DNA of 29,748 nt, taken from positions 1 through 29,748 of the forward strand of contig CAZJAZ010000035.1 of assembly GCA_964544305.1 (NCBI GenBank). The letters run 5' to 3'. Under the pieces are notes generated by a model. The model saw only the letters and a program-made list of their open reading frames with translations. It did no database searches and was not told where the DNA came from. Of the stretch, positions 6,650-15,051 are shown in pieces (position 1 is the stretch's first letter; every line of letters starts with the position of its first letter). Source of the DNA: JAFDWI01 sp964544305 (GTDB taxonomy: Bacteria > Actinomycetota > Acidimicrobiia > Acidimicrobiales > Iamiaceae). Made by a program: the position numbers and the translations under genes.

Positions 6650-7669
6650 ATGATGCGTCGAGGGCCATTGGCCACCAACTCAATTGAGTCCCTGTTGGAT
6701 ACCGCCTCGTCTGAGCGCACCAACGGCATTATCGAAATTCATGGCGAAACCGACGGTGCGGTGTATTTCGTTGAAGGCGAGGTCTATCTCGCGGATATTA
6801 CGGGTGAGATTCCTCTTGAAGCGCGCATGGTCGCGGCAGGCGCTTTGACACTTGCTCAGGTCGAAGCGCACACCGAACCCGGTGATGAAGGCATGTATCT
6901 TGCTTTCGCCCTTGATACCGATGAAACCATCGATGAGGATGCCATCGGGGCGTTTCTGTTTGAAACGACCGCAAGCGCGATCAGCAAGTTCTTTGACCAA
7001 GAACAAGGTGAATACGAACTCGACCCCTATGGCACCCACCCGATCGGCATTTTGATGTCGTGGAGTGCCGCTGAAGTACTTGAGCGAGCACGGGTGATTC
7101 GTGAGGAAGCGGCGCAACACGAAGCGGAGCGCCAGGCTGAAATTGAGCGGGCGGCCGAGGCGGAGCGCCAGGCAGAAGCGGAGCGCCAGGCTGAGATTGA
7201 GCGGGCGGCCGAAGCTGAGCGCCAAGCCGAGGAAGAACGACTCGCTGCGATTGCCGAGGCTGAACAAGCCGAAGCAAAGCGTCTTGCCGAGGTTGCTCAA
7301 GCAGAGCAACACGAAGCAGAACAGGCCGCAGCGGATGCTGCTGCGATTGAAGCTGAAAAAGGAGAGGCCGAACGGCCACCGATTGCGCTGGGTGCTGCAC
7401 CTGAGACAGCGCAAACGGCACCAACTGCGAATGCTGAATCGGACGCCGTCCCGGCCGTCGATATTTCGACCTTGGTGGTGACCTCAGATGAGCCGCCGGA
7501 CGGCGTTGATGTTATTGAATTGCAGCCTCTTGAATGGCGGGTTGTTGTGCTCGCAGCACAAGGGGCATCGCTCAAAGACATTGCGAAACGTCTCGATATT
7601 GAAGTTGAGGTATTGCAACAGCTTGTGGCCCGCTTGTGCGAGCGCAAATTGCTTGCAACCGTAGGTTGA
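6650..7669 (+). CDS. DUF4388-like protein with Glu/Ala coiled coil and C-terminal winged-helix-like domain
   Basis: A three-part protein of 339 residues. The N-terminus (about 5-130) resembles DUF4388 domains found in bacterial signalling proteins, with SIESLLDTASSERTNGIIEI and GAVYFVEGEVYLAD. Residues about 145-250 form a charged coiled coil of EAERQAEIERAA units. The last 65 residues (PLEWRVVVLAAQGASLKDIA, then RLDIEVEVLQQLVARLCERK) look like a small helix-turn-helix. The cellular role is unknown; the arrangement suggests a scaffold or gliding/signalling accessory. The frame is open from TTG 6605. I chose ATG 6650 because GGAGAGG (6631-6637) is upstream, but its spacing of 12 nt is long, and ATG 6629 or 6653 are possible. 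Confidence 0.72.
   Translation: MMRRGPLATNSIESLLDTASSERTNGIIEIHGETDGAVYFVEGEVYLADITGEIPLEARMVAAGALTLAQVEAHTEPGDEGMYLAFALDTDETIDEDAIGAFLFETTASAISKFFDQEQGEYELDPYGTHPIGILMSWSAAEVLERARVIREEAAQHEAERQAEIERAAEAERQAEAERQAEIERAAEAERQAEEERLAAIAEAEQAEAKRLAEVAQAEQHEAEQAAADAAAIEAEKGEAERPPIALGAAPETAQTAPTANAESDAVPAVDISTLVVTSDEPPDGVDVIELQPLEWRVVVLAAQGASLKDIAKRLDIEVEVLQQLVARLCERKLLATVG
7121..7215 (+). repeat. 54-bp direct repeat encoding coiled-coil units
   Basis: Two near-identical copies begin at 7121 and 7175 (first 20 bases identical), offset by 54 bp or 18 residues. They encode the EAERQAEIERAAEAERQAE blocks. Such in-frame repeats can change copy number by slippage or recombination and so vary coil length between strains. 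Confidence 0.75.
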
Positions 7670-7752
7670 TTTTTTGCGCGCGAGGCGTGAATGCACTCGC
7701 TACGCTTGAGGCTTCTCGTCCGTCATGATCGTTTGAACGATTGGAGAAATTG

Positions 7753-8382
7753 ATGCGTCGTTCATTTGCAATTGCCGCGGTCGCGGTCGTCATTGGGGTT
7801 GGCAGCGGTACCGCCGTGGGCGTTGCGCGTTCGGGCTCAACCCCATCAACCCACGTTTCGGGTGCGCCATCAACGACGACGCCCAAAACTGACGCGAACA
7901 ATCATGGCAAATGGCGTGATCGTGGCGGGCGCCTCGAGCGTGTACTGGCCGATCTTGTCGCAAAAGGAACGATCACACAAAGCCAGGCTGACGCGATCAC
8001 GAAAGCGATGAATGATGCACGCCCTGAGGGGCATCGAGGCCCGCACAGTGGCGGATTTGGCTTTTTCCGATCGGCTGAGAAGGTGAACGCGGCGGTCGCG
8101 AAAGAACTCGGTATTACTCCAGCACAACTTCGTGACGAACGACGTGCTGGAAAGTCGCTTGCCCAGATAGGACAAGAACATGGGGTTGCGGCTCAACGTC
8201 TGGTTGACGTAATTGTGCGGACGATCTCCGCTTCGATAGATGAAGCGGTTGCGAAAGGTGACCTGACGGCACAGCAGGCGTCGCAATCCAAGGCGCATCT
8301 CAGCGAGTTTGTGTCGAGGCTCGTGAACGCCACACGCGATGGTGGTCGACGGCTACCCGCGCCCCCGACGACAACTGATTGA
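7753..8382 (+). CDS. Secreted or anchored protein of unknown function
   Basis: A 209-residue protein with a signal peptide or membrane anchor (MRRSFAIAAVAVVIGVGSG), a Ser/Thr/Pro-rich linker (about 30-52) and a helical body. The body carries KGTITQSQADAITKAM and, later, KGDLTAQQASQSKAHL, the pattern G-x-(I/L)-T-x-x-Q-A seen in small DUF2680/YckD-like exported proteins. Between these, ELGITPAQLRDERRAGKSL resembles another short helical repeat. ATG 7753 is preceded by GGAG with 6-nt spacing. It lies 83 nt after the DUF4388-like gene and 27 nt before nadE. No function is assigned. Confidence 0.78.
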   Translation: MRRSFAIAAVAVVIGVGSGTAVGVARSGSTPSTHVSGAPSTTTPKTDANNHGKWRDRGGRLERVLADLVAKGTITQSQADAITKAMNDARPEGHRGPHSGGFGFFRSAEKVNAAVAKELGITPAQLRDERRAGKSLAQIGQEHGVAAQRLVDVIVRTISASIDEAVAKGDLTAQQASQSKAHLSEFVSRLVNATRDGGRRLPAPPTTTD

Positions 8383-8409
8383 CCCGCACGAGCCTCTACG
8401 CTGCAACTC

Positions 8410-10119
8410 GTGCAACATCTGCGAATTGCTTTGTGTCAACTTGATCTCTGCGTCGGTGATCTCGACGGCAATGCCGAATTGATCATTGACGCGTTGCAAC
8501 AGGCTGAAGAGGCCCAATGCGATGTTGCCGTGTTTCCGGAACTGGCACTGACGGGTTATCCCCCCGAGGATCTCTTGTTGCGGCCAAGGTTCATCGCACA
8601 AGTCCAGGCCCAACTCACCAGGGTCGCACAGGCAACCAAAGAATGCGTTGCCGTTGTGGGGTATGTGGAAGAAGATCGTGACTTGTTCAACGCGGCGGCC
8701 CTCTGCGCCGGGGGGGAAGTCTGGGGTATTTACCGCAAACAAGAACTTCCCAACTACAGCGTGTTCGACGAAGCGCGTTATTTCACACCGGGTAGCCCTC
8801 ATGGGTTGCTCTATGAAATAAACGGAGTTCGTCTTGGGGTGTCGATTTGCGAAGACTCCTGGAATCCGCAAGGCCCAATTGCACAACAGAGTGCTGGCGG
8901 TGCCGATCTGATCGTGAACTTGAACGCATCGCCCTTTGCCGAAGGTCGAAGCGTAGAACGCGAGCGCATGTTGGCGACGCGTGCGGCAGATGCAAGTTGC
9001 GCATTGGTGTATGTGAATCAGGTTGGGGGCCAAGATGAGCTGGTGTTCGATGGTGGATCGATGGTGGTTGATCCGTCTGGGCGCATCGTTGCGCACGTCG
9101 GTCAGTTTGAGTCGAAGGTCGACATTGTTGACCTTGAACTCCCTCCCGTTTTTCGAAAGCGCCTGCAAGATCCACGGGGGCGTCGTACGACACCACAACT
9201 GCCTGTGGTCGTCCTCTCGGATCCACGCGAACGGCCGGAACCTTTGCATCGTGTCGTTTCATCGTCCCTTGATGCGGACGCACAGTTGTGGGCCGCTCTT
9301 GTTGCGGGCACTCGCGCGTATGTTGCGAAGAACGGCTTTTCTGATGTTGTGATCGGATTATCAGGAGGAGTGGATTCATCATTAGTTGCAACCATTGCGG
9401 TTGCTGCGCTTGGGGCAGAACATGTGCACGGCGTGGCGATGCCGAGCCGCTTTTCATCGGACCATTCGCTCGCCGATGCGTATTTGCTCGCAAACAACCT
9501 TGGAATTGATGTGCAAACAATTCCCATCGAGCCGGCGCATGACGCCGTACTGACGATGCTCAGCGATGCATTTACCGGGCGGGCGGAGGATCTGACTGAA
9601 CAGAACGTGCAGGCCCGCATCAGGGGGATGATCCTGATGGCGTTGTCGAACAAGCTTGGCTGGATGGTTCTGACCACCGGCAACAAGAGCGAGACGGCGG
9701 TGGGTTATTCGACGTTGTATGGCGACACCGCAGGTGCATTTGCCGTGATCAAAGATGTGTTCAAAACACGGGTGTATGAATTGTGTGCGTGGTGGAATGC
9801 ACAGCCCTCATCACCGCAAATTCCGAGCTCGGTGCTCACCAAGGCACCATCGGCCGAACTTGCGCCTGATCAGCGTGATGACCAAAGCCTTCCGCCGTAT
9901 GACGTTTTGGATGAAATATTGCAGGCGTATGTCGAAGATGACTGTCCGAGCGAAGTCATCGTGGCGCGGGGAAGCGACGTGACGGTCGTTGAACGCGTGG
10001 TTTGCATGGTGGATCGAGCAGAGTTCAAACGGCGACAATCACCACCAGGAGTGCGGGTTTCTCGACGAGCTTTTGGCAAAGATTGGCGGCTTCCGCTGTC
10101 AAATGGCTTCCGAAATTAG
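8410..10119 (+). CDS. nadE: Glutamine-dependent NAD+ synthetase
   Basis: A 569-residue two-domain enzyme performing the last step of NAD synthesis: amidation of deamido-NAD with ATP, using ammonia from glutamine. The N-terminal nitrilase-type glutaminase (1 to about 270) has its triad E44 (FPELALTGYP), K110 (YRKQELPNYSVFDE) and C147 (GVSICEDSWNP). The synthetase domain has the ATP-binding SGGVDSS at 318-324, then TTGNKSETAVGYSTLYGD. The size fits the short two-domain form rather than the roughly 680-residue mycobacterial enzyme. GTG 8410 has no Shine-Dalgarno, but TACGCT (8397-8402) ends 7 nt before it, so the message may be leaderless. Confidence 0.95.
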   Translation: MQHLRIALCQLDLCVGDLDGNAELIIDALQQAEEAQCDVAVFPELALTGYPPEDLLLRPRFIAQVQAQLTRVAQATKECVAVVGYVEEDRDLFNAAALCAGGEVWGIYRKQELPNYSVFDEARYFTPGSPHGLLYEINGVRLGVSICEDSWNPQGPIAQQSAGGADLIVNLNASPFAEGRSVERERMLATRAADASCALVYVNQVGGQDELVFDGGSMVVDPSGRIVAHVGQFESKVDIVDLELPPVFRKRLQDPRGRRTTPQLPVVVLSDPRERPEPLHRVVSSSLDADAQLWAALVAGTRAYVAKNGFSDVVIGLSGGVDSSLVATIAVAALGAEHVHGVAMPSRFSSDHSLADAYLLANNLGIDVQTIPIEPAHDAVLTMLSDAFTGRAEDLTEQNVQARIRGMILMALSNKLGWMVLTTGNKSETAVGYSTLYGDTAGAFAVIKDVFKTRVYELCAWWNAQPSSPQIPSSVLTKAPSAELAPDQRDDQSLPPYDVLDEILQAYVEDDCPSEVIVARGSDVTVVERVVCMVDRAEFKRRQSPPGVRVSRRAFGKDWRLPLSNGFRN

Positions 10120-10489
10120 CGAATCTGGTGTAGGGGTGGCGCACCATCCGTGAGGTGATTGTGTGACGTTCCGTGGGGCAAGAGCACCCATTGAACGATT
10201 TGCTAAGCCGTTTGGACTACACGCTTGTAGTATGACGATTTCGTTACGGTCAAAGGTCACAAAAGCTAGACTTTCGTAATCTGAACCGGTACCGTCGTTC
10301 AAGTCCACTGGCAGGTACGTGCCAAATCACGCGGCAAATCGTCGCCATGTACCGAAGTCCGGACACTCCACAACCTCAAGCCCCAAGTCCAGCGGATTCG
10401 GCCCCACGAGCGTGCCGACTGCCAAATGACTGGTGGTTCACCTCGCCAATGAAGGTGCAACCACGGAGGGCAGAAAGGAAACCAGGCCG
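10120..10489 (+). promoter_or_regulatory. 370-bp gene-free stretch: promoter and structured leader
   Basis: I find no convincing gene here. A promoter-like TTACGG (10244-10249), 17-nt spacer and TAGACT (10267-10272) would give a leader of about 210 nt. The leader contains TGGCA/TGCCA around GGTACG, and a strong hairpin of 10433-10443 with 10453-10464 directly before the ribosome binding site. Actinobacterial genes for lysozyme-like resuscitation factors often carry a c-di-AMP (ydaO) riboswitch at this place, but I cannot recognise its core motifs. Confidence 0.45.
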
Positions 10490-11191
10490 ATGCGCCGTTT
10501 CAAACCTCAGTTTCATGCCGTCATGTCCACAGCCGTTGCGTACATCACGTTGGTGATCGCAAAGCTTTTCACCACAAGCTCCCAACAGCGCCGCAACCAC
10601 CCAGCCACGGTCAACGCCACCGTGACAAATGCCGGGCCGGTGAGAACCCGAAACATCCCGGCTTTGCACGCACTTGGTCTTGCTGGAGTGTTGATCATGG
10701 GTGCAACCGCATTTGCGGTTCGCTCTGGCCCCAGCGTGCAAGCTGAGGTCGCCTTGGCCACAACCCCTCGTCATTCTCAGAAGGCATCGACAACATCGAT
10801 CGCTCCAACCTCAACAACCACAAGTTCAACCACGACTTCAACCACGTCGACCGTCCCGCCAACAACAGCACCGCCGACAACCACGCCTCCAACGACCGCA
10901 CCGCCCACGACAACGCCTCCTGCGCCAGTCGTTCCAGCATCAACTCATGGCGCGTGCGGCGGCAACTTGCCCCCATGTTGTGTCATGATGCGCGAGTCGC
11001 GTGGTAATCCAACCGCGGTCAACCCATCGTCCGGTGCTTCAGGCAAATGGCAGTTCATGTCGGGAACCTGGGCGAACTACAAGGGCTACCCAACCGCCGC
11101 CGCGGCACCCGAAGCCGTCCAAGACGAACGCGCAGCACAAATCTGGGCGGGTGGCGCTGGCGCCAGTCATTGGGGTGGCGGCTGCTGGTAG
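10490..11191 (+). CDS. Secreted lysozyme/transglycosylase-fold protein (resuscitation-promoting-factor-like)
   Basis: A 233-residue protein with a hydrophobic signal or anchor segment (HALGLAGVLIMGATAFAV), a Thr/Pro linker (TTAPPTTTPP units, about 100-145) that would span the cell wall, and a C-terminal domain of about 75 residues. That domain has CCVMMRESRGNPTAVNPSSG with a candidate catalytic Glu, then SGKWQFMSGTWANYKGYP and AAQIWAGGAGASHW. This is the compact lysozyme-like fold of transglycosylases and Rpf proteins, which cut peptidoglycan. ATG 10490 has AAAGGA 10 nt upstream; the frame is open from GTG 10433, which lies in the leader hairpin. The structured leader suggests control after transcription begins. 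Confidence 0.82.
   Translation: MRRFKPQFHAVMSTAVAYITLVIAKLFTTSSQQRRNHPATVNATVTNAGPVRTRNIPALHALGLAGVLIMGATAFAVRSGPSVQAEVALATTPRHSQKASTTSIAPTSTTTSSTTTSTTSTVPPTTAPPTTTPPTTAPPTTTPPAPVVPASTHGACGGNLPPCCVMMRESRGNPTAVNPSSGASGKWQFMSGTWANYKGYPTAAAAPEAVQDERAAQIWAGGAGASHWGGGCW
10860..10921 (+). repeat. Thr/Pro-linker repeat
   Basis: Two consecutive imperfect 30-bp units encode PPTTAPPTTT twice, preceded by a longer Ser/Thr-rich tract. Low-complexity linkers of this kind are typical between membrane anchor and wall-lytic domain. Confidence 0.6.
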
Positions 11192-11221
11192 CCGAATCGG
11201 CGTCTCGTACACTTTGCTGCC

Positions 11222-11755
11222 ATGACCCTGCGCCCAGACGTTCTGGCCCCCATCGATATTGCGTCGACCGCGCGTCGCGTGGGTGCCTACGTTTGGGTAT
11301 GCAGTCGGCTCTTTGAGACCACGGGGAGCTGGTCTATAGCTGAAGGCGAACCTGCAAACAAGCGGATCTGGTTTGGTGTGTCGCGTCGCTTTGCCTGGCA
11401 AGCCGGTCAGTTCCATGAGCGACTCCCCAAGTTGCGAGAAGTTGATCGCTCGCTGCTTGTTGGCAGCCCTGGCCCAGGTTCAACGAGCCGACTGCAATCG
11501 CTCGAGTCGATTTGTCAACCCGATGATCGACGACGGGCACTTGGGTCCGTCATAGGTGATCTTGACCACTCGCTTGCCCAGCACGTTGCGAAAGCGGAGC
11601 CGCTCAGGGACGGCCCGCTTCTGCGCACGATTGAGCGGGTCCGAAACGACCTGGCAAATCTCGTACGTGAGTTCGAACTCGAGTCTGTTGTTGCACCAAA
11701 TAGACAGTCGCTCAATGAATTTTATGAAGATTTTCTTGCTGATGTGGCCAAGTAA
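11222..11755 (+). CDS. Conserved-looking hypothetical protein (177 aa)
   Basis: I do not recognise a family. The protein is soluble and mostly helical, with no signal peptide. It begins with DIASTARRVGAYVWVCSRLFE, contains RRFAWQAGQFHERLPKLREV, and ends with a helix NRQSLNEFYEDFLADVAK. The helix-rich layout with scattered His and Glu could suit a ferritin-like bundle, but no metal motif is clear. ATG 11222 has no ribosome binding site; TACACT (11208-11213) ends 8 nt before it, so a leaderless message is likely. It follows the lysozyme-fold gene by 30 nt and precedes the sigma factor by 160 nt. Confidence 0.72.
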   Translation: MTLRPDVLAPIDIASTARRVGAYVWVCSRLFETTGSWSIAEGEPANKRIWFGVSRRFAWQAGQFHERLPKLREVDRSLLVGSPGPGSTSRLQSLESICQPDDRRRALGSVIGDLDHSLAQHVAKAEPLRDGPLLRTIERVRNDLANLVREFELESVVAPNRQSLNEFYEDFLADVAK

Positions 11756-11915
11756 GGTGGTACCCCTTGACTCCACAGGTATCGTACTCTCAAGCGTAAT
11801 TTTGGGATAAGCCCGAAATTGCCTCGTCGACTCGCCGAATGGAGGGTTGACAAACAAGCGTGTTCATTCGCCGGATCCGCTCGAGAGCGCCCCGGGTCAC
11901 AGAGAAGGTGCCAAA

Positions 11916-12851
11916 TTGGCAAAGGACCGAGTTGAACGTGACGAGGAAGACCTCGTCCGACTCTATCTAACCGATATCGGGCAGTACCCGCTGCTGACCA
12001 AAGATGACGAGGTCCGTCTCGCGCAAGCAATCGAGTCAGGCAATCTTGCACGTGTTGAGCTTGAAGGTGATGACAAACTTACACCTGCTCGGAAGCGTGA
12101 ACTGCGACGCATTTCGCGCCAAGGTGAGCGGGCAGAGCGCACGTTCGTGCAATCGAACTTGCGACTCGTTGTGTCAATCGCAAAGAAATACCAAGCGTCG
12201 GGTTTGCCTCTGCTTGATCTGATCCAAGAAGGCAACCTTGGTCTGATGCACGCCGTAGAGAAATTCGACTGGCGGAAAGGTTTCAAGTTCTCGACCTATG
12301 CCACGTGGTGGATTCGCCAGGCAATCACCCGAGGCATTGCAAACACCGGACGTACGATTCGTCTCCCGGTTCATGCAGGCGACACGCTTGCACGGTTGCA
12401 AAAGGCGCGCTCACGCCTTGAGCTGAAGATGGGCCGACCGGCGACGCTTGCCGAGCTCGCTGCTGAAGTTGAAATGCCGGAAGACAAAGTCACCGAAGCG
12501 TTGCGCTTCGCTGCCGAACCGCTTTCACTTTCTGAACCACTTCGTGAAGACGGTGATGCTGAACTTGGCGACGTTGTTGAAGACCGCTCTGCCGAGTCTC
12601 CTTTTGAGGTTGCCGCAACCGCGCTGTTGCCCGAAGAGATCGCTCGGCTGTTGTCGCCGCTTGACGACCGCGAACGTGAGATCCTCAAGCTCCGATTTGG
12701 TCTCGATCGTGGTGAGCCACGCACGTTGGAAGAAGTCGGTGAACATTTCAGCCTGACACGTGAACGCATTCGCCAAATTGAGGCTCGTGCGATGTCGAAG
12801 TTGCGTCACCCGTCTTCGGACACCGGGGCACGCGACTTACTCGCCGTCTAA
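11916..12851 (+). CDS. RNA polymerase sigma factor, SigA/HrdB-like (group 1 or 2)
   Basis: A sigma-70 factor with all core regions: 1.2 (DLVRLYLTDIGQYPLLTKDD), 2 (FVQSNLRLVVSIAKKY, LLDLIQEGNLGLMHAVEKFD, FSTYATWWIRQAITRGIA), 3, and 4 (LDDREREILKLRFGLD, TLEEVGEHFSLTRERIRQIE). It directs RNA polymerase to promoters. The short N-terminus and roughly 310-330 residues point to a group 2 factor (SigB/HrdA-D type), unless this lineage has a short primary factor. The frame is open from TTG 11847 (334 aa), whose GGAGGG touches the start. TTG 11916 (311 aa) has AGAGAAGG 7 nt upstream and is preferred; both keep region 1.2. Confidence 0.92.
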   Translation: MAKDRVERDEEDLVRLYLTDIGQYPLLTKDDEVRLAQAIESGNLARVELEGDDKLTPARKRELRRISRQGERAERTFVQSNLRLVVSIAKKYQASGLPLLDLIQEGNLGLMHAVEKFDWRKGFKFSTYATWWIRQAITRGIANTGRTIRLPVHAGDTLARLQKARSRLELKMGRPATLAELAAEVEMPEDKVTEALRFAAEPLSLSEPLREDGDAELGDVVEDRSAESPFEVAATALLPEEIARLLSPLDDREREILKLRFGLDRGEPRTLEEVGEHFSLTRERIRQIEARAMSKLRHPSSDTGARDLLAV

Positions 12852-12872
12852 TACTCGTCGGCCCAATCCGTC

Positions 12873-13271
12873 GTGCGCCATGCAATAGATGCGGCATGGT
12901 CTCTTGATCTGCCAGATGATGGGACGGGCTCGCCAAACGATGCGGGTGATCTCATTGTCACGTCGCGCCTTGGAACGATTGTGGTGTCGTGCTTCCATGC
13001 GCACGACGCGTTTGATCCGCAGCTTGCCCTTGATGAACTCAAAGCTAGCGAGCGGCCGGATCCGCGCGCTGAGTTTGACGAATACGGTCCGGATGGAACG
13101 CTGCGATGGGCGAGTCTGGTTGATGAACCCGACGAGGATGATCATCAGGTTGCACTTTTTGGATTTGTGATTGCGTCAGACTCGTGGGTGCAAGTCGCCG
13201 TGCTTTATGACGATCCCCACGATCATGATCAGGCATTGTCGATCTGGCGGTCGATCCGTCACGCCAAGTGA
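12873..13271 (+). CDS. Hypothetical protein (132 aa)
   Basis: A small acidic protein that I cannot place in a family. It begins RHAIDAAWSLDLPDDG, has an alternating beta pattern (LGTIVVSCFHAH, HQVALFGFVIASDSWVQVAV) and ends DHDQALSIWRSIRHAK. The pattern resembles small domains in which a central sheet is followed by one helix, with no membrane segment or signal. It starts at GTG 12873, 21 nt after the sigma-factor gene on the same strand, so the two may be co-transcribed. No good ribosome binding site is visible, and the start is uncertain. Confidence 0.65.
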   Translation: MRHAIDAAWSLDLPDDGTGSPNDAGDLIVTSRLGTIVVSCFHAHDAFDPQLALDELKASERPDPRAEFDEYGPDGTLRWASLVDEPDEDDHQVALFGFVIASDSWVQVAVLYDDPHDHDQALSIWRSIRHAK

Positions 13272-13308
13272 CGACACCTGCCGTCGAACTCCGCCTGGAT
13301 CCGAGTAC

Positions 13309-14139
13309 ATGCTGACCGCAACGTTGCTTGCGCTCGGATCAGCCTGCGCACACGCAACGTGGAACCTAGCGCTCAAAGTATGTGACGATCGAGACGCGGC
13401 AGCACTTGGGGCAAACCTCATCGCGGGGTTCCTCGCACTCCCGGTCGTTCTCGTTATTGGACTCCCAGATCAGGCCGCGTGGAAATACTTGGTGGCGGCA
13501 TCAGCAATTCAAGTGCTCTACCTCTTTGGCCTCGCCAAGGCCTACACCCATAGCGATTTCTCGCTCGCGTATCCCGTGGCCCGTGGCTCCGGCGCGTTGC
13601 TCGTAGCGGTCGCAGGCAGTGTTCTGCTCAGTGATCATCTCAGTGGGCTGGCCTGGGCTGGCGTTGGGGTCGTCGCGTTCTCGTTGCTCATGCTGCTTGG
13701 GCGGGGGACCACTCTGGTGTCGTTGCAGTGGGCTCTGTTCACGGGTCTCATGATTGGGACTTATCAGGTATTTGATGCGCAAGGATCTCGAAAGTCGGCG
13801 TCGGGCCTTGCCTACGGAGTAGCTGTAGCCGTCGCCGTTGCTGTCACGTCGAACCTGGTTGGGTTGGTTCGCGGAAAAGGCCAGGACGTGATCGGGGAAA
13901 TCCGACGATTCCCTGTGCGTGTGGGAATCGCCGGTGTCTTGATGCCCACCGCTTACACGATGGTTCTCATCGCCTACCGGGACGCACCGGTTGGGTATGT
14001 GTCGGTCTTGCGAGAATCATCGGTATTGATTGGGGCGTTGCTTGGATGGTTGTTTCTCAAAGAAGGTCTTGGCAGGTACCGGGTCGCTTCATCGGTGGTC
14101 ATGGTCTTGGGCATGATGCTGCTCATCGCTGGCGGTTGA
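13309..14139 (+). CDS. EamA/DMT-family membrane transporter
   Basis: A 276-residue, highly hydrophobic protein with about ten predicted membrane helices in two related halves, as in the drug/metabolite transporter (EamA) superfamily. Typical signs are the start LTATLLALGSACAHATWNLA, the segment FSLAYPVARGSGALLVAVAG at the end of the first half, and YVSVLRESSVLIGALLGWLF in the second, with the conserved acidic-aromatic LFLKEGL. Family members export amino acids, nucleosides or drugs; the substrate cannot be told. ATG 13309 starts 37 nt after the hypothetical gene, with only a weak GGAT upstream. It is 23 nt before folD and probably in the same transcript. Confidence 0.88.
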   Translation: MLTATLLALGSACAHATWNLALKVCDDRDAAALGANLIAGFLALPVVLVIGLPDQAAWKYLVAASAIQVLYLFGLAKAYTHSDFSLAYPVARGSGALLVAVAGSVLLSDHLSGLAWAGVGVVAFSLLMLLGRGTTLVSLQWALFTGLMIGTYQVFDAQGSRKSASGLAYGVAVAVAVAVTSNLVGLVRGKGQDVIGEIRRFPVRVGIAGVLMPTAYTMVLIAYRDAPVGYVSVLRESSVLIGALLGWLFLKEGLGRYRVASSVVMVLGMMLLIAGG

Positions 14140-14162
14140 ACGCCAACTAACGTAGGGGCTTC

Positions 14163-15038
14163 ATGACTGCGCAAATTCTTGATGGCAATGCCGCGGCGGC
14201 GGCGATCAAATCCGAACTCGTTGACCGGATCGCACGGCTGCGTGACCTCGGCGTGACTCCTGGCCTTGGCACCTTGTTGGTGGGTGATGATGGGCCGAGT
14301 GCCCGTTATGTCGAAATGAAGCACGACGACTGTGAAGAGCTCGGGATTGCATCGTTTGGTGTGAACTTGTCTGCCCAGGCAACGCGGGCTGATCTTGATG
14401 CAGTGATTGACGATTTCAATGTGAACGAGCAAGTCCATGCGTGCCTGTTGCAGTATCCGTTCCCGGCGGGGCTCGACTATGAACCGGTGCTTCTCCGTCT
14501 TGACCCGGCCAAAGATGCCGATGGTTTGCACCCGATCAACTTGGGTCGGCTCGTGATGGGCGTGGATGCCCCGGTGGCCTGTACTCCCGCGGGGATTATC
14601 GAACTTTTGGTGCGAAATGGCGTTGAGATCGCGGGAAAACACGTGGTGATTATCGGTCGTGGATTGACGATCGGACGGCCGCTCGCCAACTTGCTGGCGC
14701 TCAAGAAGCCGCATGCCAACGCTGCGGTCACGGTTGTGCACACCGGTGTGGGCGACCTTGGGCATTTCACTCGTCAAGGTGACATTGTTGTCGCCGCAGC
14801 CGGTTCACCTGGGCTCGTTACCGCGGACATGGTGCGCCCCGGGGCGGCCGTTGTCGCTGCGGGTGTGAGTTTTGCTGGCAAGAAGGTTGTTTCCGATGTC
14901 GCCGATGACGTTGCCGATGTTGCCGCGTGGTTGTCGCCTCGGATCGGTGGGGTCGGGCCAATGACTCGTGCCATGTTGATGGTGAACACGGTTGCGGCTG
15001 CAGAACGTGCGGCAGGCGTGCCGGTTGTGGCGATTTAA
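14163..15038 (+). CDS. folD: Bifunctional methylene-THF dehydrogenase/methenyl-THF cyclohydrolase
   Basis: A 291-residue FolD, which interconverts 5,10-methylene- and 10-formyl-tetrahydrofolate in the cytoplasm using NADP. The catalytic pair is present as Y49 and K53 in SARYVEMKHDDCEELG. The substrate and cofactor motifs follow: LLQYPFPAGLD (usually QLPLP), DPAKDADGLHP, ACTPAGIIELL, VIIGRGLTIGRPLANLL and GGVGPMTRAMLMVNT. AGGGG lies just before ATG 14163. It is followed 13 nt later by metF, so the two genes form a one-carbon operon that carries methylene-THF toward both formyl- and methyl-THF. Confidence 0.96.
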   Translation: MTAQILDGNAAAAAIKSELVDRIARLRDLGVTPGLGTLLVGDDGPSARYVEMKHDDCEELGIASFGVNLSAQATRADLDAVIDDFNVNEQVHACLLQYPFPAGLDYEPVLLRLDPAKDADGLHPINLGRLVMGVDAPVACTPAGIIELLVRNGVEIAGKHVVIIGRGLTIGRPLANLLALKKPHANAAVTVVHTGVGDLGHFTRQGDIVVAAAGSPGLVTADMVRPGAAVVAAGVSFAGKKVVSDVADDVADVAAWLSPRIGGVGPMTRAMLMVNTVAAAERAAGVPVVAI

Positions 15039-15051
15039 AGGGCAGCGGTAC

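Noticed and set aside
8353..9249. A 298-codon minus-strand open frame
   Set aside because: It is a shadow of nadE, whose nitrilase triad is intact in the plus frame.
10280..10489. c-di-AMP (ydaO) riboswitch
   Set aside because: The position is right, but I could not find the conserved GGGGGACC-like and GGGGUGAAUC-like segments. It is kept only as an unspecified structured leader.
10347..10556. A 69-codon plus-strand frame upstream of the lysozyme-fold gene
   Set aside because: It has no ribosome binding site, is Pro/Ser/Arg-rich, and overlaps the true gene start in another frame.
11767..11802. TTGACT with downstream TACTCT or TAATTT as the sigma-factor promoter
   Set aside because: The spacers would be 12 or 24 nt, outside the usual 16-19 nt.
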